A stretch of 53,870 bases of DNA from CAYFXE01 sp964347035 (GCA_964347035.1 CAYFXE010000020.1:1-53870); one strand, 5' to 3'. Shown: positions 8,432 to 17,620, numbered from the stretch's first letter. Notes: generated by a model from the letters alone, not told the origin. Numbers and translations are program-made.

Positions 8432-10429
8432 ATGAAGAAAAAAAAGAAGAAAAAAAAGAAAAGAAAAATAATCCTATTATCGCTCGGAGTATTCTTTGTT
8501 CTCTTCCTTGTCGGATCCGTCGAATACACGTCCCACTCTCACTTCTGTTCCACCTGTCATTACATGAAGCCGTTTTACCAAAGCTGGGAGACTTCCTCTC
8601 ACAACCATATTGAATGCAACAGCTGCCACTACCCTCCAGGACTAAGATCGAAAATCAGAGCTAAATTTGAAGGATTACTTCAAGTGGGCCGATACTGGAG
8701 TAAGCTGTATTTAAAATCAAAGCCCTGGGCTGAAATTCCCGATGAAAGTTGTCTGAAGGAAGGATGTCACGATAAAAGAATCTTAGAGGGAAAAGTCAGA
8801 TTCCAAAAAGTTATCTTTGACCATAAAGTCCATTTTACTGATTTAAAAAGGGGAAAAAGTCTTCGCTGCACAAGCTGTCATTCCCAGATAGTTCAGGGCG
8901 AACACATAACTGTCACGGAAAGTTCCTGTTTTATCTGTCATTTTAAAGAAAGCGATCATTATCCCAGAATAAGCGCCTGTGACCACTGTCATCATAAAGA
9001 AGACTTAATCTCAGAAAAAACGTCAAGTTACAACCACTCACTTGTTTTTGATGGTGGCTTTGACTGTAACAAATGCCATAGTCACACCATCTTGGGTACT
9101 GGTGAGGTTCCTCGAGAAAATTGTTATAAATGCCACTGGGAGACCGATCGACTGAATCAGTATGATGATACAGACCTTATGCATTCCAGCCATATATATT
9201 CCCATAAAATCGAATGCAACCAATGCCATTTAGAGATTCAACACAAGATAGTCAAAGAATTAGAGGCTATCGCCGATTGCCAGACTTGTCACCCTGACCA
9301 TCACATAGCTCAAAAAATCCTTTTTATCGGCGAGGGAGGAAAAGGGATTTCCCATCCTAACCCCAACATCATGCTGGAGAAAGGATTAAGCTGCAAAGGC
9401 TGCCATATCTTCCATGAGGAAAAAGGCGGTCAGGTATTAAAAAGTGAGACTTTGATTTCAAAGGCCCAAGCCTGCGAATCCTGCCATGGGAAGGGTTTTG
9501 CGAGAATCATGAGGGATTGGGAGATATCTACAGAGATAAAATTGAACAAAATCCGGGCTATTTATCGAAGGGTTTCCCATGAAATAACAGGCACAAAAAA
9601 TGCAAAACGAGAGAAAGCTCAAGAACTGCTTACAGAGGCAGCCTTTAACATCGACATTGTTGACAGAGGAAAGGGCGTCCACAATGTCGAATACTCCCAA
9701 GAACTTCTTTCTGCCTCTTATGATAAAGTTGTAGAGGCTCTTAATGTCATTGATTCTGTATATAAACCCGAGAGTTTCTTGGGCGTGGCCAAGGAAGTTC
9801 CGACCCAATGTGCAACCTGCCATGCCGGGATTGAAGAAATTAATATGCAGATATTTGGCCTTGATTTTCCTCATCAAAAGCATTTGATTGAACAAAAAAT
9901 ACAATGCAATACCTGTCACTCCAATGTCCGAAAACATGGGGAATTTGTGGCCACCAAACATGCCTGTGCTGTCTGCCATCACAAGGATATAGAAAAAGAC
10001 TGCACAAGTTGTCATCAATTACAAAAAACCTTTTTTCAAGGTGGCAGCATGAATGGATTTGACATTCCTAAGGATATCATGTCCGAAGCTGAAACAGACT
10101 GTGTTGACTGCCATCTCGGGCCTAAGAATCAAATCTTCCGCCCTGACTCAATGAAATGCCTTGACTGCCATGATGATGACTATCGCGAGATTTTTTTTGA
10201 ATGGCAGGTCTCAGTAAAGAATCTGACAACTTCATTAAAAACGACCTTGAAAGAACTGAGTGAGGTCAAATTAACGGCAGAACAAAAAAACCAGATATCG
10301 AGTATCAAAAAAATTCTTCAAAAAATTGAACTAGATGGCAGCTACGGAGTCCATAACTATAGTTTTTTTGAAGAAACTTTGACCAATCTAAAACAACAAT
10401 TAGAATCCTTAAGCACTCCACCTCATTAG
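8432..10429 (+). CDS. 18-haem NapC/NirT-type membrane-anchored cytochrome c
   Basis: I chose ATG 8432 because a good promoter covers the upstream extension to TTG 8375; this gives 665 residues. A lysine-rich N-terminus and one hydrophobic helix (about residues 13-29) are followed by a NapC/NrfH-like opening (CSTCHYMKPFYQSW, then CNSCHYPPG). In all there are 17 CxxCH motifs and one CX4CH (CLKEGCH). NapC/NrfH proteins, with 4-5 haems, oxidise membrane quinol and pass electrons to periplasmic partners. Here that head seems extended by about 13 further haems, which would make a built-in wire. A haem-free segment of about 110 residues (roughly 360-470) and a C-terminal helical tail (about 590-665) break the array. 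Role inferred: quinol dehydrogenase or electron conduit. Confidence 0.85.
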   Translation: MKKKKKKKKKRKIILLSLGVFFVLFLVGSVEYTSHSHFCSTCHYMKPFYQSWETSSHNHIECNSCHYPPGLRSKIRAKFEGLLQVGRYWSKLYLKSKPWAEIPDESCLKEGCHDKRILEGKVRFQKVIFDHKVHFTDLKRGKSLRCTSCHSQIVQGEHITVTESSCFICHFKESDHYPRISACDHCHHKEDLISEKTSSYNHSLVFDGGFDCNKCHSHTILGTGEVPRENCYKCHWETDRLNQYDDTDLMHSSHIYSHKIECNQCHLEIQHKIVKELEAIADCQTCHPDHHIAQKILFIGEGGKGISHPNPNIMLEKGLSCKGCHIFHEEKGGQVLKSETLISKAQACESCHGKGFARIMRDWEISTEIKLNKIRAIYRRVSHEITGTKNAKREKAQELLTEAAFNIDIVDRGKGVHNVEYSQELLSASYDKVVEALNVIDSVYKPESFLGVAKEVPTQCATCHAGIEEINMQIFGLDFPHQKHLIEQKIQCNTCHSNVRKHGEFVATKHACAVCHHKDIEKDCTSCHQLQKTFFQGGSMNGFDIPKDIMSEAETDCVDCHLGPKNQIFRPDSMKCLDCHDDDYREIFFEWQVSVKNLTTSLKTTLKELSEVKLTAEQKNQISSIKKILQKIELDGSYGVHNYSFFEETLTNLKQQLESLSTPPH

Positions 10430-10685
10430 AAAGACAGGAATTCTAGAAACAAAAAAATTAGTCAATCTCAGACTTTACTATCTATAACTTTAAGCTTTAT
10501 AGCGATTTCATTAAAAACCTAATTGATGGACAAACTCCCTCATGCAACCGATAAAAAAGCATGCTTTGAAAATAATAAGATCAAAATATACAGGAAAATA
10601 AGTGGACAAAAATCAAATTAAATTCAAAATAACCTCCTAAGGAAAAAGAATAAACTTCATTTTCCTATAATGTACAAAAGTAATA
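10430..10685. other. AT-rich intergenic region
   Basis: Together with the promoter just downstream, the gap between the 18-haem and c554-like genes is 322 bases. I see no ORF of worth, no tRNA and no clear terminator hairpin in it. Confidence 0.5.
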
Positions 10686-10717
10686 TTGACAGTTTAAGGA
10701 CTCTTGATTAATATAAT
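10686..10717 (+). promoter_or_regulatory. Promoter of the first c554-like gene
   Basis: TTGACA at 10686-10691 is followed after 17 bases by TAATAT, overlapping a TATAAT at 10712-10717 (20-base spacer). The same TAATATTGAC core occurs upstream of the paralogous gene at 14320. Confidence 0.6.
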
Positions 10718-10751
10718 ATCTTTGATAATATTAATAAAAAAAGGAGGATTT

Positions 10752-11276
10752 ATGAAAAAAGCCTTGATACTTTTTCTCATCTTCACAGGCATCATACTCA
10801 TTGTTAATCTCTTCAGTCAGGAATTGACTTTCATCGGAGCTACTAAATGCAAGATCTGTCATAAGACAGAAAAACAGGGAAAACAATATCCAATCTGGCA
10901 AGAAAATCAGCATTCAAAATCTTTTGCAGCCCTCAGTTCCCCAGAAGCCGCGCCTAAAGCTCAAGAGATGGGAGTAGAAAATCCTTATGAAAGTCCGGAA
11001 TGTCTCAAGTGTCATGCCCCCCTTTATGAGAAAGCTCCTGATTTCAAAGAAGAAGGAGTCACCTGTGAGGTTTGTCACGGTCCTGGAAGTGCCTACAAGA
11101 AATTAAAAATTATGAAATCAAGAGAAGAATCTGTAGCTAATGGACTAATAATCTATGAGTCTTCAGAAGCCATTAAAACCCATTGCTTGACTTGCCATGA
11201 GAATGCTCATGGGACATCATTCGATTTCGAGGCTTCCTGGGAAAAGATCAAGCATCCTGTCCCGGAAAAAAATTAG
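10752..11276 (+). CDS. Tetrahaem cytochrome c554-like protein (paralogue 1)
   Basis: ATG 10752 has a strong AAGGAGG site (10741-10747) and begins a signal peptide, giving 174 residues. Four CxxCH motifs are present: CKICH, CLKCH, CEVCH, CLTCH. The spacing and the SPEAAPKAQEMG, CEVCHGPGSAY and CHENAHG stretches match the cytochrome c554 family. In ammonia oxidisers c554 takes electrons from HAO; in other bacteria related proteins are general periplasmic carriers. An almost identical paralogue lies at 14320, on the far side of the 19-haem gene. An HAO-like protein is also in the window, but 7.7 kb away, so a functional pair is only an inference. Confidence 0.85.
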   Translation: MKKALILFLIFTGIILIVNLFSQELTFIGATKCKICHKTEKQGKQYPIWQENQHSKSFAALSSPEAAPKAQEMGVENPYESPECLKCHAPLYEKAPDFKEEGVTCEVCHGPGSAYKKLKIMKSREESVANGLIIYESSEAIKTHCLTCHENAHGTSFDFEASWEKIKHPVPEKN

Positions 11277-11415
11277 TCTTAATCTTTCTCTGCTATCTTC
11301 TTTTTTAGGAGGCGTAGAAAAAAAATATTAAAATCCAAGAAAACATACTTTTCTTGGTTAAAGAGCCCGTAAACTGACGCCATATATATTTTTTTATATT
11401 TTTATTATATATTGA

Positions 11416-14187
11416 ATGAAAATCATAAAAATTCTCAGTGTCAGTTTCATTCTGCTGTGCTTTTCATTCTCACTTTCCCTTGCTCAAACTAATGAGGACT
11501 GCGAAGCCTGCCATTCTGATCCTGAATTAACAACAAAACACCAAGGTCGCACTATTTCTTTATTTGTGGATTTCAATAGATTTTCAGACTCGGTTCATAA
11601 CGATCTGGATTGTATCTCCTGCCATCAAGACGCAGATGTAGAAGATTTTCCCCATCCCGAGAGACTCGATCGAGTTAACTGTGGGAGCTGTCATGATGAC
11701 GCAGAGGAGGAGTTCCTTTACGGAATCCATGGCCTTGCTTTGAAGCGCGGAGCGCCTTATGCGCCTTCATGTGTGGAATGTCATGGAAATCACTATATTC
11801 TTCCTCATACGGACACAAGATCCCGTACCTATAAAATGCACATCCCTGTACTTTGTGGAAAATGTCATCGAGAGGGAGCTCCTGTCGCTCGAGTTTATAA
11901 CATCCCGGAACGGGATATTTTGAGCAACTATTCCCAAAGCATCCATGGCGAAGGACTGTTCAAGCAGGGCCTTATCGTCACAGCCACCTGTAATGATTGC
12001 CATGGCAATCATCTTGTACTACCTCATACAAACAGGAATTCCACGATCTCAGCCCGAAATATTTCCAAGACATGCACTCAGTGTCACGCTCGAATTGAGG
12101 AGGTACATATAAAAATCATAAAAGGAGAGCTCTGGGAAAAAGAACCGGGTGCCATTCCCGCCTGTACGGATTGCCATCGCCCTCATAAAATAACTAGAAC
12201 AAGTTTAGTCATTCGAACCTCGGATCGAGAGTGTCTCATCTGTCACGAGAAAGACGATATCTACAAGAAAGTCAATGGACAGGACATTTTACTGACTGTC
12301 CGTAAAGAAGATATACAAAATTCCATGCACAGAGACATCCCCTGTGTAAAGTGTCATACAGATATTGATCCCCAGAAAGAGCGTCCTTGTGAAACGGTTG
12401 GTCACGTTGACTGCTCAAACTGCCATGCTCAGATTGCCGAAGGTTATTTTCAAAGTGGACATGGTCTCGCCTATTTTCAGAAAAATCCTGATTCTCCTTA
12501 TTGCATAGACTGCCATGGGAAACACACAGTTCTCTCTCACCTTGATGAACGAGATAAGACCTATCGATCCAAGATTCCCCAGTTATGCGGCGAATGCCAT
12601 GGGAGGCTTGACCATCCGGCCACGATTGAGACAGCTCAAGGTAATGTTATGATCGATTATTCGAGCAGTGTTCACGGACTAGGTCTTGTCAAGAAGGGCC
12701 TGTTACCCAGTGCTGTTTGCACGGATTGTCACAACACTCATTTTATCCTCAGCAACGAGAATGAGGAATCATCCATCCATCACGAAAATCTTCCGGCAAC
12801 ATGTGCAACATGTCATGAGGGGATTTATAAAGATTTTGCGGACAGCATCCACAGCCCATCTGTTTCGAAGACCAACGAAAAACTTCCCAACTGTGAAGAT
12901 TGTCATTCCGCCCATCAAATCAAAGCAATTCAAGATCAATTCCTGACAGAGGTGACCCATCAATGTGGTTCCTGTCACGCGGACCTTTCAGAAACTTACA
13001 CAGAAACCATCCACGGCAAAGCCTACACATTGGGCTATATAAGGGCCGCCAAGTGTTCAGATTGTCATGGAGCCCATGACATACAGAAGGTGGATGAACC
13101 TGATTCTCATGTGGGATTCAACAAAGTGGTTGAAACCTGCCAAAAGTGTCATCCAGATGCCAATCGCCGTTTTACTGGGTATTTAACCCATGCGACACAT
13201 CATGATAAGCAGAAATATCCTGTTCTTTATTTTACATTTTGGTCTATGACTTCGCTGCTCATCGGCGTTTTCAGCTTCTTTGGGTTACATCTCCTCCTCT
13301 GGCTCCCGCGTTCATTCAAACAAATGAAGGAGAAAAGAAAAGCCGAAAGAATCCATAAAAAATATTATATCCAGCGTTTCTCGACAGAACAGCGTATCAC
13401 ACATGCATTTGTGATCCTGAGTTTCGTGGGTTTGGCTTTAACTGGTATGATGTTAAAATTTGCCCATATGCCCTGGGCAAAATTCTTGGCCGATGTATTC
13501 GGCGGGGTTGAGATAGCGGGACGCATTCATCGCATATCTGCTGTGATAACCTTCGGGTATTTCTTCGTTCATCTCTTCTCACTTGTAAGAACGAAGATGA
13601 GGACGAAAACATCTTGGAAAGAAGGAATTTTTGGCCATCGATCTCTTTGGTTTAACATGAAAGATCTCCGGGACTTTATCGGGTCAATCAAATGGTTTCT
13701 AGGCTTAGGATCCAGACCAAAATATGGCCGGTGGACTTATTGGGAAAAATTCGACTATATGGCTGTTTTCTGGGGTGTTGGCGTCATCGGACTTTCAGGA
13801 TTGATCCTGTGGTTTCCTGAACTCTTCACCAAAATCTTACCCGGATGGCTGATCAATGTGGCGATGATTATTCACAGCGACGAGGCCCTTCTGGCCGTAG
13901 GATTCATCTTTACGATTCATTTCTTTAACACCCACCTCCGTCCTGAATCTTTCCCGATGGATTCCGTTATCTTCACGGGCTTAGTTTCCCTGGATGAATA
14001 CAGAGAAGATCGTCCCGGGGAGTATGAATACCTAAAAACCTCAGGCAAATTAAAAAAATCTGTCAAGTTGAGAGAGATATCTACCAAAAAAATGCTGATT
14101 ATCCGTATTTTTGGTTACACCCTCCTTTGTATTGGGATGAGCTTGGTTCTGTTGATCATATACAGCATGTTGTTAGGTTACAAATAG
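11416..14187 (+). CDS. Giant 19-haem cytochrome c fused to a cytochrome b domain (CbcL-like quinol oxidoreductase)
   Basis: The 923-residue protein has a signal peptide (cut near LAQ-TN), then 19 CxxCH motifs between residues about 29 and 580. Recurring units such as SCVECHGNH, CNDCHGNH and CIDCHGKH suggest repeated duplication. The C-terminal third (about 600-915) has a membrane domain of the di-haem cytochrome b561/hydrogenase-b type, with candidate haem ligands in RITHAF, GRIHRIS, FFVHLF, IIHSDE and IHFFNTHLRPE. The order (periplasmic haems, then membrane b) is that of CbcL, a Geobacter inner-membrane quinol oxidoreductase used in Fe(III) reduction, but with many more c haems. The inferred role is quinol oxidation with long-range electron export. 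The upstream region is too AT-rich to call a promoter or Shine-Dalgarno site. Confidence 0.88.
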   Translation: MKIIKILSVSFILLCFSFSLSLAQTNEDCEACHSDPELTTKHQGRTISLFVDFNRFSDSVHNDLDCISCHQDADVEDFPHPERLDRVNCGSCHDDAEEEFLYGIHGLALKRGAPYAPSCVECHGNHYILPHTDTRSRTYKMHIPVLCGKCHREGAPVARVYNIPERDILSNYSQSIHGEGLFKQGLIVTATCNDCHGNHLVLPHTNRNSTISARNISKTCTQCHARIEEVHIKIIKGELWEKEPGAIPACTDCHRPHKITRTSLVIRTSDRECLICHEKDDIYKKVNGQDILLTVRKEDIQNSMHRDIPCVKCHTDIDPQKERPCETVGHVDCSNCHAQIAEGYFQSGHGLAYFQKNPDSPYCIDCHGKHTVLSHLDERDKTYRSKIPQLCGECHGRLDHPATIETAQGNVMIDYSSSVHGLGLVKKGLLPSAVCTDCHNTHFILSNENEESSIHHENLPATCATCHEGIYKDFADSIHSPSVSKTNEKLPNCEDCHSAHQIKAIQDQFLTEVTHQCGSCHADLSETYTETIHGKAYTLGYIRAAKCSDCHGAHDIQKVDEPDSHVGFNKVVETCQKCHPDANRRFTGYLTHATHHDKQKYPVLYFTFWSMTSLLIGVFSFFGLHLLLWLPRSFKQMKEKRKAERIHKKYYIQRFSTEQRITHAFVILSFVGLALTGMMLKFAHMPWAKFLADVFGGVEIAGRIHRISAVITFGYFFVHLFSLVRTKMRTKTSWKEGIFGHRSLWFNMKDLRDFIGSIKWFLGLGSRPKYGRWTYWEKFDYMAVFWGVGVIGLSGLILWFPELFTKILPGWLINVAMIIHSDEALLAVGFIFTIHFFNTHLRPESFPMDSVIFTGLVSLDEYREDRPGEYEYLKTSGKLKKSVKLREISTKKMLIIRIFGYTLLCIGMSLVLLIIYSMLLGYK

Positions 14188-14246
14188 CCAGAACAATCCC
14201 TCTCATTCGATTCCGTTAATTTTTTTAGACTAGAATAAAGATAATA

Positions 14247-14275
14247 TTGACTTTGATTAATTCAAGTTTTAAGAT
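14247..14275 (+). promoter_or_regulatory. Promoter of the second c554-like gene
   Basis: TTGACT (14247-14252), a 17-base spacer and TAAGAT (14270-14275). The TAATATTGAC context is shared with the promoter of the paralogue at 10752. Confidence 0.6.
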
Positions 14276-14319
14276 ACAAAATCAAAGTTCAATAGAGAGA
14301 TGGAACTATGGAGGGCTTA

Positions 14320-14847
14320 ATGAAAAAAATAATGTTTTTCTTAATTGTTTTCCTCGCTATAATCGTCTTTTTCACCACCTTATCGAGCCAAGAATTCACC
14401 TACATCGGTGCTGGCAAATGCAAGATATGCCACAAAACCGAGAAACAAGGTAAGCAGTATCCAATTTGGGAAGAAGGGAAGCATTCTAAGTCTTTTGCGG
14501 CCTTAAGTTCTCCAGAGGCTGCCCCCAAAGCCCAAGAAATGGGAGTAGAAAATCCTTGCGAGAGTCCAGACTGTCTTAAGTGTCATGCGCCTCTATACGA
14601 GAAAGCCCCTGATTTCAAAGAAGAAGGTGTCACCTGCGAAGTTTGCCACGGCCCAGGGAGCGCATACAAAAAGCTGAAAATCATGAAATCCCGAGAAGAA
14701 TCCGTCGCTAACGGTCTTATTGTTAAAGATACTCCTGAAGAGAAGAAAGGATGGTGCCTAACCTGCCATGAGAATGCTCATGGACAGACATTTGATTTCG
14801 ACGCTTCCTGGGAAAAAATAAAGCATCCTGTACCAGTAAAAGAATAA
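14320..14847 (+). CDS. Tetrahaem cytochrome c554-like protein (paralogue 2)
   Basis: ATG 14320 follows GGAGGG (14310-14315); an earlier ATG at 14308 overlaps that site and is less likely. The 175-residue exported protein has the same four haem motifs as the protein at 10752. The two are nearly identical from the first haem to about residue 140, then differ in a short segment before the last haem (CLTCHENAHG). The pair flanks the 19-haem gene, so one copy probably arose by local duplication. The likely role is shuttling electrons in the periplasm from or to the 19-haem protein. Confidence 0.85.
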   Translation: MKKIMFFLIVFLAIIVFFTTLSSQEFTYIGAGKCKICHKTEKQGKQYPIWEEGKHSKSFAALSSPEAAPKAQEMGVENPCESPDCLKCHAPLYEKAPDFKEEGVTCEVCHGPGSAYKKLKIMKSREESVANGLIVKDTPEEKKGWCLTCHENAHGQTFDFDASWEKIKHPVPVKE

Positions 14848-15076
14848 TTTTTTCCACATAAGACAAGTTAAAAGCTAGAAATCTTTCTGGAATTACTATA
14901 ATCCAGAAGAACTGCATTTACAATTTCGCCTCACTCCACTCCTTAACATTTAAATATTATTATTTTTAAGAGTTACTAAGGCCTTGGCTTCTCCTAACAA
15001 AAAAACAAAGACCAAAGATTATCCTGATAAAAAATAATTGGTGTCTTCTTAAATGATCGGCAATCGGCTCAAGCTT

Positions 15077-15105
15077 TTGACTCCATTTTTATCCTATGCT
15101 ATAAG
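15077..15105 (+). promoter_or_regulatory. Promoter of the thiELM operon
   Basis: TTGACT, a 17-base spacer and TATAAG. The predicted leader before the ATG at 15132 is only about 20 bases, too short for a TPP riboswitch. Confidence 0.6.
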
Positions 15106-15131
15106 TTCTTAGTTAGCCATAATATGGAATA

Positions 15132-15782
15132 ATGAAGAAAAAAATAGGGCGCTTACATGTTCTGACCGATACGGTGCTGCAATCCCGTTTTTCTCATGTG
15201 GAACTGGCCAAACTGGCGATAAAAGGAGGGGCAGATACTATTCAATACCGTCAGAAGAGTGGAGCTACGCGAGAGATGATCGAGATTGCCCGCCGATTGA
15301 AGCAGTTGTGCGCTGAGGCTGGCGTGACGTTCATGGTGAACGATCGAATTGACGTTGCGATCGCCGCGGAGGCAGATGGAGTACACCTGGGACAGGATGA
15401 TTTTCCCATTCCGCTGGCACGAAATTTACTGGGAGAGAACCGGCTTATCGGCGGATCTGCAGCAACTTATGAAGAAGCTCAGAAATGCCTTGTGGAAAAA
15501 GCAGACTACATCGGATTCGGGCCTGTCTATCCGACTGCATCCAAAACAGATGCAGGACCTATCAGCGGTACTGACCTCCTTAAACGCGTAGTTGAAACAA
15601 TCCCCCTGCCTATTATTGCCATAGGCGGTATCAGTGCGGATAACACTCCTGACATCATTAATGCTGGTGCCCACGGAATTGCAGTCATCTCCTCGGTCTG
15701 CTGTCAGGAGAATCCTGCTCAGGCGACCCGGACCCTTCATCGAGCCTTACACTCAAGGCTGCTGGGAGAACACCGTGCCTGA
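15132..15782 (+). CDS. thiE: Thiamine-phosphate synthase
   Basis: The 216-residue TIM-barrel enzyme joins hydroxymethylpyrimidine diphosphate and thiazole phosphate to make thiamine phosphate. Family motifs are clear: QYRQK near residue 38, MVNDR near 68, GVHLGQDD near 83, the GFGPVYPTASKTD phosphate loop near 128, and the C-terminal GAHGIAVISS. It is first in a three-gene operon; the thiL start codon lies eight bases inside its 3' end. Enzymes making the pyrimidine and thiazole precursors are absent from the window. Confidence 0.95.
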   Translation: MKKKIGRLHVLTDTVLQSRFSHVELAKLAIKGGADTIQYRQKSGATREMIEIARRLKQLCAEAGVTFMVNDRIDVAIAAEADGVHLGQDDFPIPLARNLLGENRLIGGSAATYEEAQKCLVEKADYIGFGPVYPTASKTDAGPISGTDLLKRVVETIPLPIIAIGGISADNTPDIINAGAHGIAVISSVCCQENPAQATRTLHRALHSRLLGEHRA

Positions 15783-16797
15783 AACAGTGTCAGATATCGG
15801 AGAATTCGGGTTGATCAGTAGAATTCATGATGTCCTCCAACGGGAAGGTGTCCAAAATCCAAGCGTAACTTTGGGGATCGGGGACGATACAGCGTCTATC
15901 AAACCTCGTCAAGGATTCGAGTTGCTGGTCACGTGTGACAGCCTCGTGGAAGCTCGACATTTCCTGCCCGATCACATCGGCCCGCTCGATTTGGGTCGGA
16001 GAGCGATGGTGGTAAATCTCAGCGATATCGGGGCCATGGGCGGTCATCCTCTGTACGCTCTGGTGTCGTTGGGATTGAAGAAGGACATGCCTGTGGCAGA
16101 TGTAGAAGACATGTATCGCGGATTCCTGAAGGAGCTCAATCCGTTTAAAGCCTCCATCATCGGGGGAAATATCACCAGCACAGAGCAATCAATTTTCATT
16201 GATATCACAATCATCGGTGAAGTAGAGCCGGGTCATCTTATGCTCCGCTCTACAGCCCGTGCGGGAGATCTGATCCTTGTCACGGGATACCCTGGACGAG
16301 CGGCTGCAGGGCTCAGACTATTGGTGAGCTCTGAACCAGAGGATATACGAGAGCACCCACTCGTGCGCGCATACACGACACCATCGCATCGCGTGCGGGA
16401 GGGGCAAGCCGTTGCGAGATCAGGGTTTGCCACAGCGATGATTGACACCAGCGATGGATTCTTGGGAGACCTGGGACATATCTGCCAAGGCAGTGGTGTT
16501 GGAGCTGAACTGATTCAAGAAAAATTGCCCATCAGTGATGATCTGAAGCTGGCAGCTGAGCGATTAAAACTAGATCCGTATGAACTCGTTCTCCAGGACA
16601 GCGATGATTATGAACTAATCATAACCTGTTCTCCTGATTCCATTGACGAGATTCGTTCTGTGATCGCAGAAACAAGCGACGTCCTCGTGACTAAGGTCGG
16701 CAAAATAACGGATGAAGCTGGAGCTATCAGATTGATTCTCCCAGATGGAACCCATCGTCTAGTCACCCCTTCTGGATGGGATCACTTTGTCGAATGA
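15775..16797 (+). CDS. thiL: Thiamine-monophosphate kinase
   Basis: The open frame extends upstream inside thiE, but GTG 15775 fits best. It has GGGAG upstream (15764-15768), overlaps the thiE stop by eight bases, and gives 340 residues, the usual ThiL length. The enzyme phosphorylates thiamine phosphate to the active diphosphate. Visible family motifs are GIGDDTASI near residue 34, the CDSLVEARHF and NLSDIGAMGG segments, and DTSDGFLGDL in the C-terminal half. It belongs to the PurM/AIR-synthase-like ATP-binding fold. Confidence 0.94.
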   Translation: MPETVSDIGEFGLISRIHDVLQREGVQNPSVTLGIGDDTASIKPRQGFELLVTCDSLVEARHFLPDHIGPLDLGRRAMVVNLSDIGAMGGHPLYALVSLGLKKDMPVADVEDMYRGFLKELNPFKASIIGGNITSTEQSIFIDITIIGEVEPGHLMLRSTARAGDLILVTGYPGRAAAGLRLLVSSEPEDIREHPLVRAYTTPSHRVREGQAVARSGFATAMIDTSDGFLGDLGHICQGSGVGAELIQEKLPISDDLKLAAERLKLDPYELVLQDSDDYELIITCSPDSIDEIRSVIAETSDVLVTKVGKITDEAGAIRLILPDGTHRLVTPSGWDHFVE

Positions 16798-16807
16798 GGA
16801 GGAGAGA

Positions 16808-17620
16808 ATGTTCGATCCATCTCTAGCTCAAAAAGCAGCAGAAAATCTCAAGAATCTTCGGGAGAAGAAACCCTTGATTCATAACATCACGAACTTTGTG
16901 GTCATGAATTACACGGCTAATGCGTTGCTCGCCTGTGGAGCTTCACCTGTTATGGCCCATGCTGCGGAGGAAGTGGAGGAGATGGTCTCCTTTGCCAGAG
17001 CCCTGGTCCTGAATATCGGAACTCTTACTCCCTACTGGATAGATTCGATGCTTAAAGCTGGCAAACGGGCCAATGATTTGAATGTACCGATTATTCTGGA
17101 TCCAGTGGGTTCGGGAGCCACAAAACTCCGTACCGGTTCCGCCAAACGTTTGACAGATGAACTCTCCATAGGAGTAGTTCGAGGGAATGCATCTGAAGTA
17201 CTTTCCTTAGCTCGTGAAGAGTCGAAAACAAAAGGAGTTGACTCCATCCACAGTGTGGACGAAGCAGCTGATGCAGCGCTCATACTAGCCAAAGAGCTGA
17301 ATACCACATTGGCGATTACAGGGCCAGTGGATCTCATCACAGATGGAGAACGGATAACCCGAGTTTCTAATGGACATGAGCTCATGGGCTATGTAACAGG
17401 AACAGGTTGCACAGCCACAGTCATCATCGGAGCGTTTTTAGCCGTAGATTCAGATCCTTTAAGTGCAACAACGACTGCTCTCGCTTACTTTGGCCTGGCT
17501 GGCGAAAAAGCCGCTATACAAGCCCAGGCTCCGGGAGCTTTTCAAGTCGCCATGCTCGACGCCCTCTACACAATTGATGAAAAGCAGATGATCGAGGGAG
17601 CAAAGATTCATGAACGATAA
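16808..17620 (+). CDS. thiM: Hydroxyethylthiazole kinase
   Basis: ATG 16808 follows a GAGGAGGAGAG stretch (a TTG start at 16787 is possible but lies inside thiL). The 270-residue protein has the ThiM pattern: HNITNFVVMNYTANALLA near the N-terminus, DPVGSGATK, RGNASEVLSL and the catalytic GTGCT turn (VTGTGCTATVIIGAF). It phosphorylates hydroxyethylthiazole, a salvage step that feeds ThiE. Grouping of thiM with thiE and thiL suggests the cell salvages thiazole, at least in part, instead of making it from scratch. Confidence 0.95.
   Translation: MFDPSLAQKAAENLKNLREKKPLIHNITNFVVMNYTANALLACGASPVMAHAAEEVEEMVSFARALVLNIGTLTPYWIDSMLKAGKRANDLNVPIILDPVGSGATKLRTGSAKRLTDELSIGVVRGNASEVLSLAREESKTKGVDSIHSVDEAADAALILAKELNTTLAITGPVDLITDGERITRVSNGHELMGYVTGTGCTATVIIGAFLAVDSDPLSATTTALAYFGLAGEKAAIQAQAPGAFQVAMLDALYTIDEKQMIEGAKIHER

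Noticed and set aside
11335..11357. Terminator after the first c554-like gene
   Set aside because: A nine-base A/T-rich hairpin (CCAAGAAAA/TTTTCTTGG) is present but is not followed by a T run.
1838..14847. A complete ammonia-oxidation pathway (HAO plus c554)
   Set aside because: No ammonia monooxygenase or c552-type chain is in the window, and the HAO-like family has many reductive members, so the pairing alone does not show nitrification.
14848..15131. TPP riboswitch before thiE
   Set aside because: No CUGAGA/ACCUGAU-type core is present, and the likely promoter at 15077-15105 leaves a leader of only about 20 bases.
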